Part shown: positions 1 through 11,599 of the stretch, piece by piece
Layout: each line of letters begins with the position of its first letter
Position numbering within the stretch: position 1 is the stretch's first letter
Source: Sepioteuthis lessoniana
Taxonomy: Eukaryota > Mollusca > Cephalopoda > Myopsida > Loliginidae
Length of the DNA: 64,000 nucleotides
NCBI GenBank assembly: GCA_963585895.1
Contig: OY757917.1
Location: forward strand, 101,979,617 to 102,043,616
Direction: 5' to 3'
Position numbers and translations under genes: made by a program
Notes under the pieces: generated by a model
The model's input: only the letters and a program-made list of their open reading frames with translations
The model's database searches: none
What the model was told of the DNA's origin: nothing

Positions 1-118
1 AAGGTACGGGTCAAGGGTAAAGTGGAGCAATCCAGGGATAGGAGCTGCACCCTCCCCTACACTTAGGTGTAGTAGCTAATGAAAAGGGAGCCTTCGGGTC
101 GCCCTCGACTACAGTCAC
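1..118 (+). mobile_element. SINE A, 3' part (cut by window edge)
   Basis: This matches the 3' two-thirds of the tRNA-headed SINE seen complete at 35829-36093: the 'gagcaatccaggga' block, the 'gtgtagtagct' block and the final 'gccctcgactacagtcacc' block. The tRNA-like head lies outside the window. Confidence 0.8.
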
Positions 119-189
119 CAATTTTACTTTTTATTCCCTAAAAAGAGATAATACCACTCTAAAAAATTAAAGAGGTATATCCTGTATAA

Positions 190-345
190 GTCATTGAACT
201 ACATATGATGGTGAGGTTCTAATTCTGGAAATCTAGGAAATGCAGAGGTCCACTCTGACCAGGAGTGGTAATACCATTTAGGGTCCTAGCTATAGGTCAA
301 ATAGATCTGTAGAAAAACTATACATATTCTGTAACATACACATGA
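190..345 (+). mobile_element. R1 dispersed repeat, head fragment
   Basis: The segment contains the R1 head order 'gatggtgaggttc', 'tccactctgacc', 'ggagtggtaatacc', 'agggtcctagctataggtcaaatag'. The 5' stem-loop part of R1 is missing. Confidence 0.7.
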
Positions 346-905
346 TACGGATATGTGAAATAGACATAATGTTCATAAAATGTTCATAAACATATATAGG
401 AATCCGAAAACCGGAAATTGGTTCAGGTACGAAACTTTTATTCACCTTTTTGAGTTTAAAGGTTTTTCGACATGAGGAGAGAGAGGCACAATCTTCCTAT
501 GCTGGCTGCTTTTACATCGTCAGCTCTCAAGCCAACCGACGCGCGGCGCCTCTAGCGCACAAAGTCGTCTGGCCTCGCCCAGCTCTGAATCTCGACTCTC
601 TCGTTCAGAGGCAGGAACTCAACTCTCTACTTTTTCTCACATCCCAAAAATCCTCAGCCCACACTTCCGGTACATAACGTCATTCACATCCCCTGGTCAC
701 AATTCCTATCTGGGATTTTTATTTTGACATCTCTGAATGACACATCCTCTCCGCACGCGCGTGAACAACTGCGTTAATGTTGCATCTTACTAACCCATGT
801 ACTGAGCCGAAAGGTTCTCATCCTAACTAAACCGAAAGGCAAGATATACAAAACGAAATCTCTCCGCAATTATATTACAATTCGTTTGGTAAGAAACTAC
901 TACAC
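325..905. repeat. Direct repeat, copy 1 of 2 (offset about 662 bp)
   Basis: This is a GC-richer block repeated at 1005-1530. Shared landmarks are 'aggaatc', 'gagtt(t)aaaggttt', 'cacaatcttc', 'cttccggt', 'aatgttgca' and 'ctgagccgaaaggttctc'. The last landmark is at about 805 here and at about 1467 in copy 2. A 75-codon open frame at 450-677 has no recognisable domain and is probably not a gene. The pair could be a tandem duplication or two LTRs around a short spacer. Confidence 0.65.
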
Positions 906-1004
906 AAAAGATCGAAATATGAACATGCGATGAATGCGATTCCTTAACCCGAGACATTTTGTCATTATATTAAAACTTATCAATCATTCCGGGTGAGATT
1001 GGAC

Positions 1005-1530
1005 TTGGTGTACCATCAGCAGATACGGCTATTTGGGAAATAGACAGATAATGTTCATTACGATAGAACATATAATGAACATAGGAATCTCGAAATTCGA
1101 AAACACGTAACGACTTCTTGTTCAGATACGAAACCTTTTTATTAACTTTGAGTTAAAGGTTTCGACGTAAGGAGGAAAGACACAATCTTCTATGCTGTCT
1201 TATTCATTTGGCCCACAACTCGAGCGGCCCCCATAGGGTGCACGTTCGCCTCGCGCCTGCGAGCTCCAAAAGTCGATCCTTCTCGTTTGGCGTCTAGTAC
1301 CCGACCCTCTTTTCAAATTCTCACACAAACCTCTGCGCGCTTCCGGTGCGTGACGTCACCCGCACCCTGTCACCGCGTTTCGTCTCGGACTATTATGACA
1401 TCTGAGTGACACCTCCATTCGCCCGCGTTAACACCTGCCTCAATGTTGCACCTAACTAACCCATGTGCTGAGCCGAAAGGTTCTCAGCCTAACTAAACTC
1501 AAAGGCATGAACCGAAATCCCTCGGCTATT
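1005..1530. repeat. Direct repeat, copy 2 of 2
   Basis: This is the diverged second copy of the 325-905 block. It keeps a palindromic CRE-like octamer TGACGTCA next to CTTCCGG, where copy 1 has AACGTCA. That makes a promoter-like or LTR-like role possible but unproven. Confidence 0.65.
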
Positions 1531-3170
1531 CCATAACACTTGGGAGGATGATGTCCTTTCTTTATTGTTATAGTAACAACGTTTTCGAATGCTGTACTTT
1601 TTGGATCTAACAACCCTGTCAGGAAGTAAACATTTTACAGTGATCCTGAGAAGACGCTGTTCCAATTAAAAAAGTTTATAATCATAATTCATTATTTCAC
1701 TAATTCAAACAGATCTATCAATGTGAATTAAATTACCATGTCCAGAAAATCCGCGCAACACCTACGCACGATACACGGAAACACTGGACAGCTGAGATCT
1801 ATCAATGTCTTTCAGCTTTCTCTTCATCAAAACTCCTTATAGTTTAGCCAGGTTTTTATGTTTGACTTTTATAAAAGTTAATGAAAATATAATTGTTGTG
1901 TTCTGGTTAGTGAATGCAAGTAGTTATAATAGACAAACCACGATATATAAGGAAATAGTTATATTTACAGGGAAGAGTATTTGCTGTTGTGTTTTGACCC
2001 TCGACCCGGCCCAAAATGCCATTCGAGGTGATGTACCGGAAGGAAGTGACACATTCCAATGGCAGTTAGGAGAGGAAATCGCGTGGGCGGAAATTGGCTA
2101 AGAAAATGGGACAAGCTAAAAAATCCCATGATACTCTCATAGACTGACGCACCGAAAGAGAGTGACCTCTGAACTGCATGACAGTTATTTCCGCTTGATG
2201 ACGATTAAATATGCGATTTCAAAGATCGAGTGGGTGTTGAACTGTTATATAACTCAGAAGTCAAGCCAGTTCGAGTTCCAGTCGGAGAGTACGAGATATG
2301 ATAGGGAAAGCCACACCCGGCCGAGGGGGCCCTCGGGAACCCCGATGGAGTTTGGGGACCAGAGAAGTTGCTGATAAGATGCAGTAAAGGAAGCTATCAC
2401 CCAGAAGAGTGGGCCTCTGGACCTCCGGTTGAGCATCAGGAGAACAAGAAAGACACAACGTGACGGCCATAAGAGTGAGGGTAAAAATATTTCAGTTTCT
2501 GTTCGGTCTCCAGCTCCCTCTCACACGCAAACCTTGAGTAACCCTTTTCGAACTCTTGCAATAAAATGAGAGGTAAATATTTTGTTAAAGAAGTCTTCCT
2601 GCGTGCGTCTTTATTGTGTCATTAGGATGCTGAAGACGAGCATATAACATTTGCAAGAGAGAGTGACTGTTAGTAGTAGGAACATAGGATTAGTGATAGA
2701 GTAAGGATATACTTCAACAATAGGAAACGCTCTTCAGACTCGAAGACGTAGATTGGTCTGGACAGATCCCGGCTGATCTCTGATCGGACTGATCTTGTAC
2801 TACTGCCATATATGGCAGATGGAACAGCTCATTATGTCGGGAAGGTAGATGATACCCAACAATAATTGTCATTAATTAGGAGAAATTTGACACATCATGT
2901 GAGCATCAACTTTTTTTTTGAAAAAATGATATTACTTTCCGAACAACTTGATAAAAGTATCATTCATTGATTCGCGCAGGTCATTTTCTTGTAGAATTAT
3001 GAACAGCGAGAAGTCAATATTCACTTGCGATTATCGCTTTGCTTTTTTTATACAGTAACATAAAGTCAATATTGAACAGATATTCTCTGAACTAATATAC
3101 AACCATTAACTTAGGTGATGAGGTATACGTCATGTTCCCTGGCAATAATATACACTCACGTATATATATA
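1531..3170. other. Unassigned, with one GC-richer LTR-like patch
   Basis: The stretch is mostly AT-rich without recognisable coding sequence. The 2010-2640 patch is GC-richer and has 'gcaataaaatgag' (polyadenylation-signal-like) near 2560, reminiscent of the 3' part of an LTR. No matching ends or target duplication could be defined. Confidence 0.4.
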
Positions 3171-3356
3171 CAGTGTATCACAAAAGTGAGTACACCCCTC
3201 ACATTTCTGCAGATATTTAAGTATATCTCTTCATGGAACAACACTGACAAAATGACACTTTGACAAAATGAAAAGTAGTCTGTGTGCAGCTTATATAACA
3301 GAGTAAATTTATTTTCTGCAGAAATGTGAGGGGTGTAGTCACTTTTGTGATACACT
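3171..3356. mobile_element. Tc1-type MITE
   Basis: This is a 186-bp element with near-perfect terminal inverted repeats of about 42 bp. The left end reads 'cagtgtatcacaaaagtgag' and runs to 'ctgcag'; the right end is its reverse complement. It sits in a TA-rich site, as expected for TA-targeting Tc1 elements. The 100-bp centre has no coding sequence. The TIR wording is very like Tc1 elements I know from fish and lampreys (recollection, not a search). Confidence 0.88.
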
Positions 3357-4235
3357 ATATATATATATATATAATCAGAAAAGACTGTAAATGATTAAAC
3401 AAAACACCGATCTGCAAATCTAATAAATTTTATTTCTTTAACTTGAGTGAAAAGTTTGTTGAAAAACAAAACTTAGTAAATTTTTTTTTTGTAAAAAAAA
3501 GATATTAATCAGAGCGAAAATATTTTCCAATATTTACATTACAAAAAAGAAAAATTCATGCATTCAATTGAGCAGTTTTTATTGTCTAAGTCTACTTGAT
3601 ATATTTTGTATATGTAAAAAAAATCTGTATCTGGGTATGTCATTATGTAGAGGGGAAAGTATACTTATGCGCTAATATGTAAAGGGATATAAGTAAAAAG
3701 ATTCATCAGTAAGCGAAGACTGAAATGGTAATTTCAGCAAATCTATGTGAAGAAAATAACTTCGCTCAATTTAAAATAATTAAACGATGTTAAAATTGAA
3801 TGTATACTAGAAGAAACAGAATGTCAGATTTCCACTCAAAAGAAATAAAGTCGAAAGTTTTGAGTAGATTTACAGAATGAATCTGTAAATCTACTGAAGA
3901 TTTCTCTATTTCATTGCTTATTTATAAGACTGAGTTTGGCTCGAAATTGTATTTTTAAAAGTTCATGATTCATCTATAATTCAAATAGTTTAAAAATGTA
4001 TTTTTAAAAATCTAGGAGGGAAAAAAAATTCCTAAATTATTTTCCGTTTTGATCCTTCAAACTTTGCGCAGCACATCAAATATTGTCGTCCGCTAGATCT
4101 CAAAGAAATTTTAAAAAGAAATCGTAAGTGTCGATTAGTTAATAAATGCAAAGATACATATACAAAAATTACAGCTTCTTGAACCTATTTTTTGCGCAAA
4201 AAATTTACACTTTTTTTAAATATGGAAATCAGTTG

Positions 4236-4240
<5 letters not shown>
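3357..4240. other. AT-rich, nothing recognised
   Basis: AT-rich sequence with short homopolymer runs. I see no coding, RNA or element signature. Confidence 0.6.
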
Positions 4241-4296
<56 letters not shown>

Positions 4297-4298
4297 CA
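4241..4298. repeat. (AC)n(AT)n microsatellite
   Basis: A compound dinucleotide run of AC followed by AT. Confidence 0.97.
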
Positions 4299-4374
4299 TT
4301 AATATATTTAATATATGTATTTACAGAGGAAGTTCTCGATATCTGAGACAGAGCATACAAATATATAAGGTATG

Positions 4375-4531
4375 ACAGAAATTAAAACCATATATTACAA
4401 CTAAAAGTTTTACGGTCTGAGGATCAATTGACATATTGATTTTAACGGGATGTCAATCCGTCGATATCAATCAATCAGTTGATAGCGAAAGCGTAAAACG
4501 TCTTCTTGCAATATATGGTTTTAATTTCTAT
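4375..4531. mobile_element. Fold-back MITE
   Basis: The left arm 'cagaaattaaaaccatatat' and the right arm 'atatatggttttaatttct' are inverted copies. Pairing continues inward over about 40 bases (taaaagttttacg against cgtaaaacgtctt). No coding sequence. Confidence 0.8.
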
Positions 4532-4555
4532 GTTATATTTACAATAGAGTATGTC

Positions 4556-4790
4556 CCCGTGGCGTCGTTGCTAACGTGTTAGACTGCAATATCATAGTAA
4601 GCGAGTTCGAACCTCAGTCACATTTTTACGTTAATTTTCGGACTAGGAAAGGTATGAACCTCTTTAACTCCTAGCTATGGGTTCAATTGTACTACTACTG
4701 TTTTTCTACAAGGATTGCTTCGGCATTAAATAACCCTAGAAGTTTGATATGCCATTAAACAAAAAAAGGGAAACCAAACCATATTTCTTA
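4556..4790 (+). mobile_element. SINE B (tRNA-headed)
   Basis: A degenerate tRNA-like head has box-B-like 'gcgagttcgaacctc'. It is followed by the core 'ggaaaggtatgaacc...cctagctatgggttcaa'. The tail is 'ggcattaaataaccc...ttgatatgccattaaac' with A/C-rich repeats ending in 'gaaaccaaacc'. Confidence 0.85.
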
Positions 4791-4832
4791 TATATGCTCT
4801 CTCCCAGTCGCTACAGATAATTTTAAACACAT

Positions 4833-4838
<6 letters not shown>

Positions 4839-4883
<45 letters not shown>
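4839..4883. repeat. (AT)n(GT)n microsatellite
   Basis: An AT run followed by a GT run. The mariner-type element starts directly after it. Confidence 0.95.
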
Positions 4884-4885
<2 letters not shown>

Positions 4886-5787
4886 GTAGTGCATTCAATA
4901 AGTTTCCAGACTTTTTATGTACAAGCATTTAAAATTGTCGTAAAAAATTCTCTATGTTATTGCTATACATCTTATGAGATGACTGACCAATTTTTATGAT
5001 TTCAGCTTCAAATTAACAGCTACAGCAGCAATTGGAATACACCCTACTAAAGCCTGATTGTCACAGCTGGTGAATTTCAAAAATGCAATCTGGACGTGAG
5101 GACACTTTAGAAGAACGATATGCCATAAAATTGTGTTTTAAACTTGGAAAAAATGCCACAGAAACGTATGGAATGCTTCAGACTGCTTTTGGAGCATCTT
5201 GCATGAATCGAGGGGCATAAGAGATTCAAGGAAGGCAGGGAGTCTGTGAAGGATGATGAGAGGTGTGAGAGGAGTAAGGAAGTCAATACATCACAGTTGA
5301 TTGGCCAAACGGTTAGGATTAGGGTTACTATGTTGAGGTTTTAGAGAAGTTCAGGAAGAAATTCCTAGGGAAGAGGCCAGCACTCTTCACAACGGGTCAG
5401 TGGCATTTCTACCAGGACAATGCACCAGTCCACAACTCCATCCTTGTCACAGACTATTTGACCAAGATGGGTATCAAGACAGTTCCTCACCCTCCCTATA
5501 GCCCAGGCCTTACTCCCTGTGACTTTTGGTTATCCCCTAAGCCAAGGAAAACCTTAGCGGCTGTCGTTATGAGACAATTGAGGAGATGAAAGAGGCTGTG
5601 ACGAAGGTCATTGACACGCTCACACAAGAGGACTTCTATGGGGCCTTCTAGAAGTTGTTGGAACGGTACACAAAGTGCATTGCAGCCGGAGAAGATTACT
5701 TCGAAGGGGACTAGAGTTTCATGAGTGTACTATCAATAAAAGTGCCCATGCGAAAAAAGTCTGGAAACTTATTTAATGATCCTCGCA
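4884..5787 (+). mobile_element. Mariner-type transposon, internally deleted (copy 1)
   Basis: The ends are inverted repeats built on 'aataagtttccagactttt': left at about 4893, right complement at about 5757-5775. Both ends abut a TA dinucleotide, the normal mariner target. The 904-bp length is below the usual 1.2-1.4 kb because the centre of the transposase gene is missing. A second copy at 36969-37864 on the minus strand has the same deletion. Confidence 0.9.
5085..5714 (+). pseudogene. Mariner transposase remnant
   Basis: The first codons read [19 protein letters not shown] and lead into the N-terminal helix-turn-helix domain of mariner transposases, with [19 protein letters not shown]. 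After a junction near 5335 the frame resumes in the catalytic domain. The second acidic motif is visible as QDNAPVHNS, and the third as PPYSPGLTPCDFW (D34D type). The block holding the first catalytic Asp is absent, so the protein could not cut DNA even without its stops and frameshifts. Transposases of this family bind the TIRs and move the element by cut and paste. This copy could only have been mobilised in trans. Confidence 0.88.
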
Positions 5788-5810
5788 TATATATGTATAT
5801 ATATATATAA

Positions 5811-6197
<387 letters not shown>

Positions 6198-6359
6198 CTT
6201 TAAAGAAAAAAACAAAGACCGGTTATTTTAGGATTATAAATTAATTTCCATCCTGTTTTTCGTTTCTGGTGTGAACCAAAAACACGAAGAAAAATATAAC
6301 AGGTCTTCTTCAGATCCAATGGATAAATAAAACAGAATGCATATATATATATATATTGA

Positions 6360-6960
6360 ATGTGTTACTATTTTATACTTAGATGTTAAGTAATAATGTT
6401 TATTCTATGTTTATGTTAAACACGTAATAATGTTTATGTAATAATGTATGTTGTATGTTTATGTAATAATGTTTACGTAATAATGATTATGTAATGAAGT
6501 TTATTGTATGTTTATGTAATAATGTTTATGTAATAATGTTTATTGTATGTTCTTGTAATAATGTTTACGTAATGATGTTTATGTAATAATGTTTACTATA
6601 TGTTTATATTTACAGTTTTGTGTATCTGTTTCTAAAGACTGTTTTGCACACAGTTATATAATATCAAATATTCCAATTTCATAGTAATAATTTGCCCACA
6701 GTTATATAATATCAAGTATTTCTTGTAATTTAGAAGCAGGTATATAGTTTCAGTAATCTCTCTCTTAATATTGATAATAATTACTTGTTTGCACACATTT
6801 ATATGGTTTTAGGTAAATGATTATAACAATCCTTAGTAAAAACATTTTAGCTTTACGTATTCTTTATATAAATAATTTGCAGTTACATCGTATCTAGTAT
6901 TCTTATCTAATCCTACTGATTTTCAAACAGAACTATTTCACTCGTAGATACAAATCTAAT
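6360..6960. repeat. R1-derived tract with TTTATGTAATAATG tandem repeats
   Basis: From 6370 to 6600 the motif 'tgtttatgtaataatg' and variants repeat in tandem. From 6620 on the R1 middle signature 'ttgcacacagttatat' (minus orientation) appears three times. Confidence 0.65.
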
Positions 6961-7029
6961 TGGTACTACCATTCATTTCAAATTTTACTTGGAAATAATG
7001 GTAATAAAAAGGGTAACTGTACACAACCC

Positions 7030-7275
7030 AGATTTCCACACAAATGATATCAAATTTGATATCATTTGAAATGTACTGGGTTTCTTATAAAATGTGGTAT
7101 CACTTGATATGTACAGAGTGTCTCATAAAATTTGATATCATTTGATATGTACAGGGTTTCTTATAAAAATTTATATCATTTGACATGCACTGGATTTCTT
7201 ATAAAAATTTATATCATTTGACATGCACTGGGTTTCTTATAAAATTTGGTATCACTTGATATGTACGGGCTGTTT
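7030..7275. repeat. Tandem repeat, about 40-bp unit
   Basis: Five to six diverged units of 'tatcatttgayatgtac' followed by 'gggtttcttataaaa'. Confidence 0.8.
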
Positions 7276-7293
7276 CAGAAAAATCTTTATTTC

Positions 7294-7488
7294 CTTATCT
7301 AATAATTTGACCAATTCTTGTTCAAATCAGCTCAAATTTTAACAATTGTCGAAATAATTCATAATTCTATGTTTTTAAACGCATTTTCGTTTCCAGGAAA
7401 AAGTATTTTTATACCTAAAAAACAAAATTGAATTCTAATTTTTTTTTAATTTGAAATCACTTGAACGAGTATTGGTCAAATTATTAAA
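7294..7488. mobile_element. Fold-back repeat
   Basis: The left arm 'ctaataatttgaccaattct' is inverted at 7440-7488. The two 45-bp arms flank a loop of about 100 bases without coding sequence. It is probably a MITE, but no target duplication was seen. Confidence 0.55.
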
Positions 7489-7499
7489 TTACGAAATTA

Positions 7500-9090
7500 T
7501 ATCTATTTTACTATAACAGTTTGTAAGATAACTTTATTTTCTTTATTTTTTATTTTAAAACATGGGTCTTTGTTAAAGTGGTTATCCATTTCATGAAAAA
7601 ATTCGCCCTCGGTCGTTGTCAGGAATAATGTTTTTAGCCGCGAAGTAAGAACGTGGTTTTGGATGGTGAATTTTAATTAGAAAATGCGTTGTTTCTGAAT
7701 TATCTAAATAAAAATTTAAATTACTCACTTGTTTATCTCAACAAAAAAAATAGATTACAAGATGGCTGACCAAGTTGTTACTGGCAACGAATGACGTCAC
7801 TAACAGGAAAAATTCGTAACGCACTTAAATTAAACCTTTTTTTTTTTTCAATCTCTGACCAACAGGCGGTAGGGTTCAAATAAACTTTCTTTAAAAAGTC
7901 AAAACGTTTCGTATTTTCAATTTGTACCCCCTCACACTCAAACATATTATCTTATCACTAAGAAATTTTTCAATGTAAAAAATAAAGGCATGAAAACAAA
8001 CAAAAATGAACACCTTTAATAACTGAAAATATTTCGATTGACTGATTAATTTTAACAGCATGTCAATCAGTCTCGTGTTATTTTATACCCAGGGATGAAA
8101 AAATCGTGTACATTGTAGATTTATATTTACATTTTTTGCAGTCGTTTTTTTTTGTTTTTTTTTTTAAGAACTTTTATTTCACTTTAACGATATATCATAA
8201 TTCTCTGGGATTGTTTTCTTATAATTCACTTTATATAGCATTGATCATATTTATGTTCATGATTTTTTGGTGTAATTTTATTTTTTCACTGAGAAAATGT
8301 CATCCAGGTTGATATTTTCAAATATTTTCCTTGAAAAAACGTTGAATAATGAGAACTAAATCTCTGCATTCAATGAGAAAATCTGTAATAGTGTAGGTGT
8401 TTTTAACATGCCATACACTGTGGGTGTTCCTCTTTGTTGTGAATATGGATTATCTCCTCTTTAATAATCCAAGCTATAAAAGCTGTACATTTCCGTTTGT
8501 TAAGTAGACGTGTAGTAAGATTCTTAATTGAATAAAAGATGACTTGACAGAATCTCTTATCCTGTTTTCATTACACTCTTGTTTGAGCTTAAAGGGGTTC
8601 TCATGTCGTGTGACCAGTGCGCAATCGAGATATTGTGATCTGTTCCCAACTAGACTTTTTGAAAAATAATTTCCATTCTCCAAGCGTAAATTTTATCAGG
8701 GAGATTTTATTGTATATGCTGTTGTTTCAATGTTGTTGCCATCTTGCATGGAAACATTTATTGATTTGTGGATTCAAGTCAGTGTATGAAATTTTGACTT
8801 TGTCAGGGGTCATATCTAAACCCAATTGGGCTACTGGGTCATGTTTCTGTGAATAGAGTCGTAATATGGATTAAAATCCGACAGTATGAAGAAAGAAGAA
8901 AAACAGAATAATCCAAATAGGTGAATTTATTGGGATGTAAAGTCAACGTTAAACGTTTCAGTTTCAATAATCTTCATCAGGACTTTGATATCAGGAGAAT
9001 TGTTCACACAGCGATGGATGCTTGTCGAAATGACAGGGGCAAATAAAATTTATACAACGAAAAGATACAAATGTACACATAGCGTTTTTA
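7500..9090. other. AT-rich, nothing firmly recognised
   Basis: Small open frames here have no recognisable domain. The 8880-8985 segment ('aacgtttcagtttcaataatc', then 'cttcatcaggac') resembles sequence found near Penelope-like 3' ends, but it is too short to call. Confidence 0.5.
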
Positions 9091-9421
9091 ATTATATATA
9101 TATATATATATATACCCCTGGACAAGAATATAAGACCACCCTCAAAAATAAAGAAAAACATATTGTTTACAATTTTTAAATTATGAAAAATCATATATAT
9201 GAAAGATAAGGTTAAGAGACATTTAAATTTAAGATAAGAAGAAATTTCAATTCATTTTTAGATGCATATTAGCATTTATTCTAGATTTTGAAATTTATTT
9301 TTGACATAAATATGACCACCAATAAAAACACTAAAGAAAAAAGAACTTAATTTAATTGGAAAAATTATCATATATAGTCTAAGTAATATAAAAGCTATTA
9401 AAACTGTAAATACTTAAAATA

Positions 9422-10272
9422 CTGGGTGGAACGATAAAATTGTCGTCCTAAAGAAAACAACACTACAGCTTTATTTTAAAACTTTTATTGAAAAAATCAA
9501 TTCTGGTAACTTGGTTATGTAGTAGAGCTGACATCTATTCAATGTAGCCGCCTTCAGCCTCAATCACGGCCTCGATACGGAGCCAGAACTGGGAACATGC
9601 CTTTTCCACAAGCGCCGGCGGATGGCGGTGATCAGGCTGGCTTTGGTGTGGTGAGAGATCATGTTGGTGATGTTCTCGACGTATGACCAAACAAAATAGT
9701 CGAGCGGGTGCAGGTCGGGGGAGAAGGGGGGCCAGTGAGAGAAGGGTACAAAATTGTAGCACTGCTTCTGAAGCCAAGCCTGGGTCTCTCTGGACTTGTG
9801 GGCCAGCGCCGAGTCCTGCAGCCACACCCAGGGTCTGCCACCGGCCACTTGATTGCAGCAGGGGATCACCGCACTCTTCAGCACATCCAGTACACTTTGG
9901 TGTTGACTTTCAAGCCGACTTCGAAGATATGAGGTGGCATGATGTGGCCTTCCGCCCCACCACCTCCAAAGGGTCGTCCGATGCATTGAGCTCTGCCCTC
10001 AAGCGTTGAACCGTCCGGGTTTGCATTTTGAGGGTGCTGGCAATGGTCCTGTTGTCATAACTTGGATCTGTAGAGGGCATAAGTTGTACAGCGGCGCATC
10101 TCCGATCTCGCTCGTTGAACATTGTGTCACTTTCAGACATAATAGAAGGCTCCTATCGCTCTTGGGATTTGTACACAACTGGTCTGCAACAAAAAAAGAA
10201 AACCTGTTTTCATTAAACGGAAATGGAATCATGTCGTCTTTTCTAGGGCGACAATTTTATCGTTCCACACTG
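9422..10272 (-). mobile_element. Nested mariner-type transposon, internally deleted
   Basis: The ends are 'ctgggtggaacgataaaatt' (left) and, on the reverse strand, 'cagtgtggaacgataaaatt'. TA is present on both sides (9420-9421 and 10273-10274), as expected for a TA target duplication. It lies between the Tc3 left TIR and the Tc3 start codon, so it is younger than the Tc3 copy. Confidence 0.92.
9535..10140 (-). pseudogene. Mariner-type transposase remnant (nested element)
   Basis: The frame opens at 10140 (MSESDTMFNERDRR) and shows the first helix-turn-helix (RTIASTLKMQTRTVQRLRAE). It jumps near 10000 to the catalytic domain with GGRPWVWLQDSALAHKSRET (second acidic residue), HWPPFSPDLHPLDYFVW (third) and the C-terminal EKACSQF...IEAVIEAEGGYIE. 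The region between, including the second helix-turn-helix and the first catalytic Asp, is missing. The two halves are in different frames. It is non-functional. Confidence 0.88.
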
Positions 10273-10286
10273 TACTAAAAATATAA

Positions 10287-11260
10287 ATGACTAAAGGAAC
10301 TAAATTATCTGAAATTGAGTAAGGCAAGATTTCAGCTCTGAAAAGAATCGGAAAATCTCAAAGAGAAATTTCGAAGGCCTTAGGATGCAGTAAAACCATT
10401 ATCTGTAATTACTTGAAAAGTCCAAATAAGTATGGAACAAGAAAACCGATTGGTAGGCCAGAAAAATTATCACCACAATTCAAGAAAAGAATTGTTTGCA
10501 AAGTAAAAAAGAAAACTTTGTCAACATCAAAAATATTAAAATCTCCAGTGGATGCTTCTTGCAGTACATGAACAATTAGAAGACATTTGAATAAGGAAAA
10601 AAAATTAAGCATAAGAAAAGAATTCATCGTCCAAGGTTAACTATGAAGCACAAAGAGAAACAACTGGAATATCAAACAATGAGTGCTAAAGAATGACGAA
10701 AAGTTGTTTTCTCGTATGAAAAGAAATTCAATTTAGACGTTCCTGATGACTTTCAGAAGTACTGGCACACAAAAAATTTTCCAGAAGAGAATTACTCAAC
10801 AAGGCATAGCGGAGGAGAAGCTCTTATGATCTGGTCGGGAGTGGGGTTTATCTTCAGGAAAACATAAATTACATTTTGTCAGTGTCAACAGAAAGTAGTA
10901 GATTATGTGAAGATGCTAAACGATTTATCTCTCGCACAAGAAGAGCGTTGTCTGTGTAGAGAAGAATGGATTTTTCAGCAAGATAATACTGCTATCCATT
11001 CTCCATCAATAACTAAGAAGTAGAAATAAGACTTCTTGACCACCCAGCGTGCTCTCCAGACCTATAGAAAATTTGTGGGATTGATTGATTCAAAAGTTTA
11101 TTAAGGTGGTCGACAGCACTAAGCAATTTCTGAACTCAAAAATGCAATCTTAGATGCACTGGGAAAATACCTTTGGTTCAACTTTAGAAATTAGTTGATA
11201 GTATGCCTAACCGAATTTTTTAAGTTATCTAAGCTAACGGCGGGTCTACAAAATATTAAA
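10287..11260 (+). pseudogene. Tc3-like transposase remnant
   Basis: From the ATG at 10287 the translation reads MTKGTKLSEIE, stop, then GKISALKRIGKSQREISKAL and GCSKTIICNYLKSPNKYGTR. That is the paired-like helix-turn-helix region of Tc3 transposase, followed by the GRPEKLSPQ GRPR-like linker. The first acidic motif is FNLDVPDDFQKYWH (family form DGPDG). The second block is FQQDNTAIHS and the C-terminus is VDSMPNRIF...NGGSTKY. Several stops and at least one frameshift are present. The nested element sits upstream of the ATG and does not interrupt the frame. Confidence 0.9.
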
Positions 11261-11498
11261 TAAAAAATTTGCCTTTATATTCTATAGTTCTGCTCATCGG
11301 TTTTATATTTATGACAAAACAAAATTTTAAAATTAAGTATAAATGCTAATATACATATAGAAAATGAATTAAAATTTCTTCATATTTTAAATTTAATTGT
11401 CGCTCAACCTTATCTTTCATATATCTGATTTTCATAATTTAAAAATTGTAAACAATATTTTCTTATCATTTTTTAGGGAGGTCTTATATTTTCATCCC

Positions 11499-11499
<1 letters not shown>

Positions 11500-11586
<87 letters not shown>
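11500..11586. repeat. (GT)n microsatellite, about 43 units
   Basis: An uninterrupted GT run starting exactly at the Tc3 right end. Confidence 0.98.
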
Positions 11587-11587
<1 letters not shown>

Positions 11588-11599
11588 TTCTTAATCGAA

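Larger units (their letters stand above)
9115..11499 (+). mobile_element. Tc3-like transposon, decayed, with nested insertion
   Basis: It has long inverted terminal repeats of roughly 200 bp. From 9115 inward the order is 'gaatataagacc', 'attgtttacaatttttaaat', 'tatgaaagataaggtt', then 'agaaattt'. The same order is found in reverse complement from 11499 inward. The left end abuts a TA microsatellite and the right end abuts a (GT)n run. The coding part (10287-11260) lies on the plus strand. The element is longer than a normal Tc3 because a second transposon occupies 9422-10272. Confidence 0.9.

Noticed and set aside
8940..8985. Hammerhead core on the minus strand (CTGATGA...GAAAC)
   Set aside because: The spacer 'agattatt' cannot form a stem II and no NUH site or stem I pairs were found.
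9683..10009. 108-codon plus-strand frame
   Set aside because: Shadow of the minus-strand transposase remnant.
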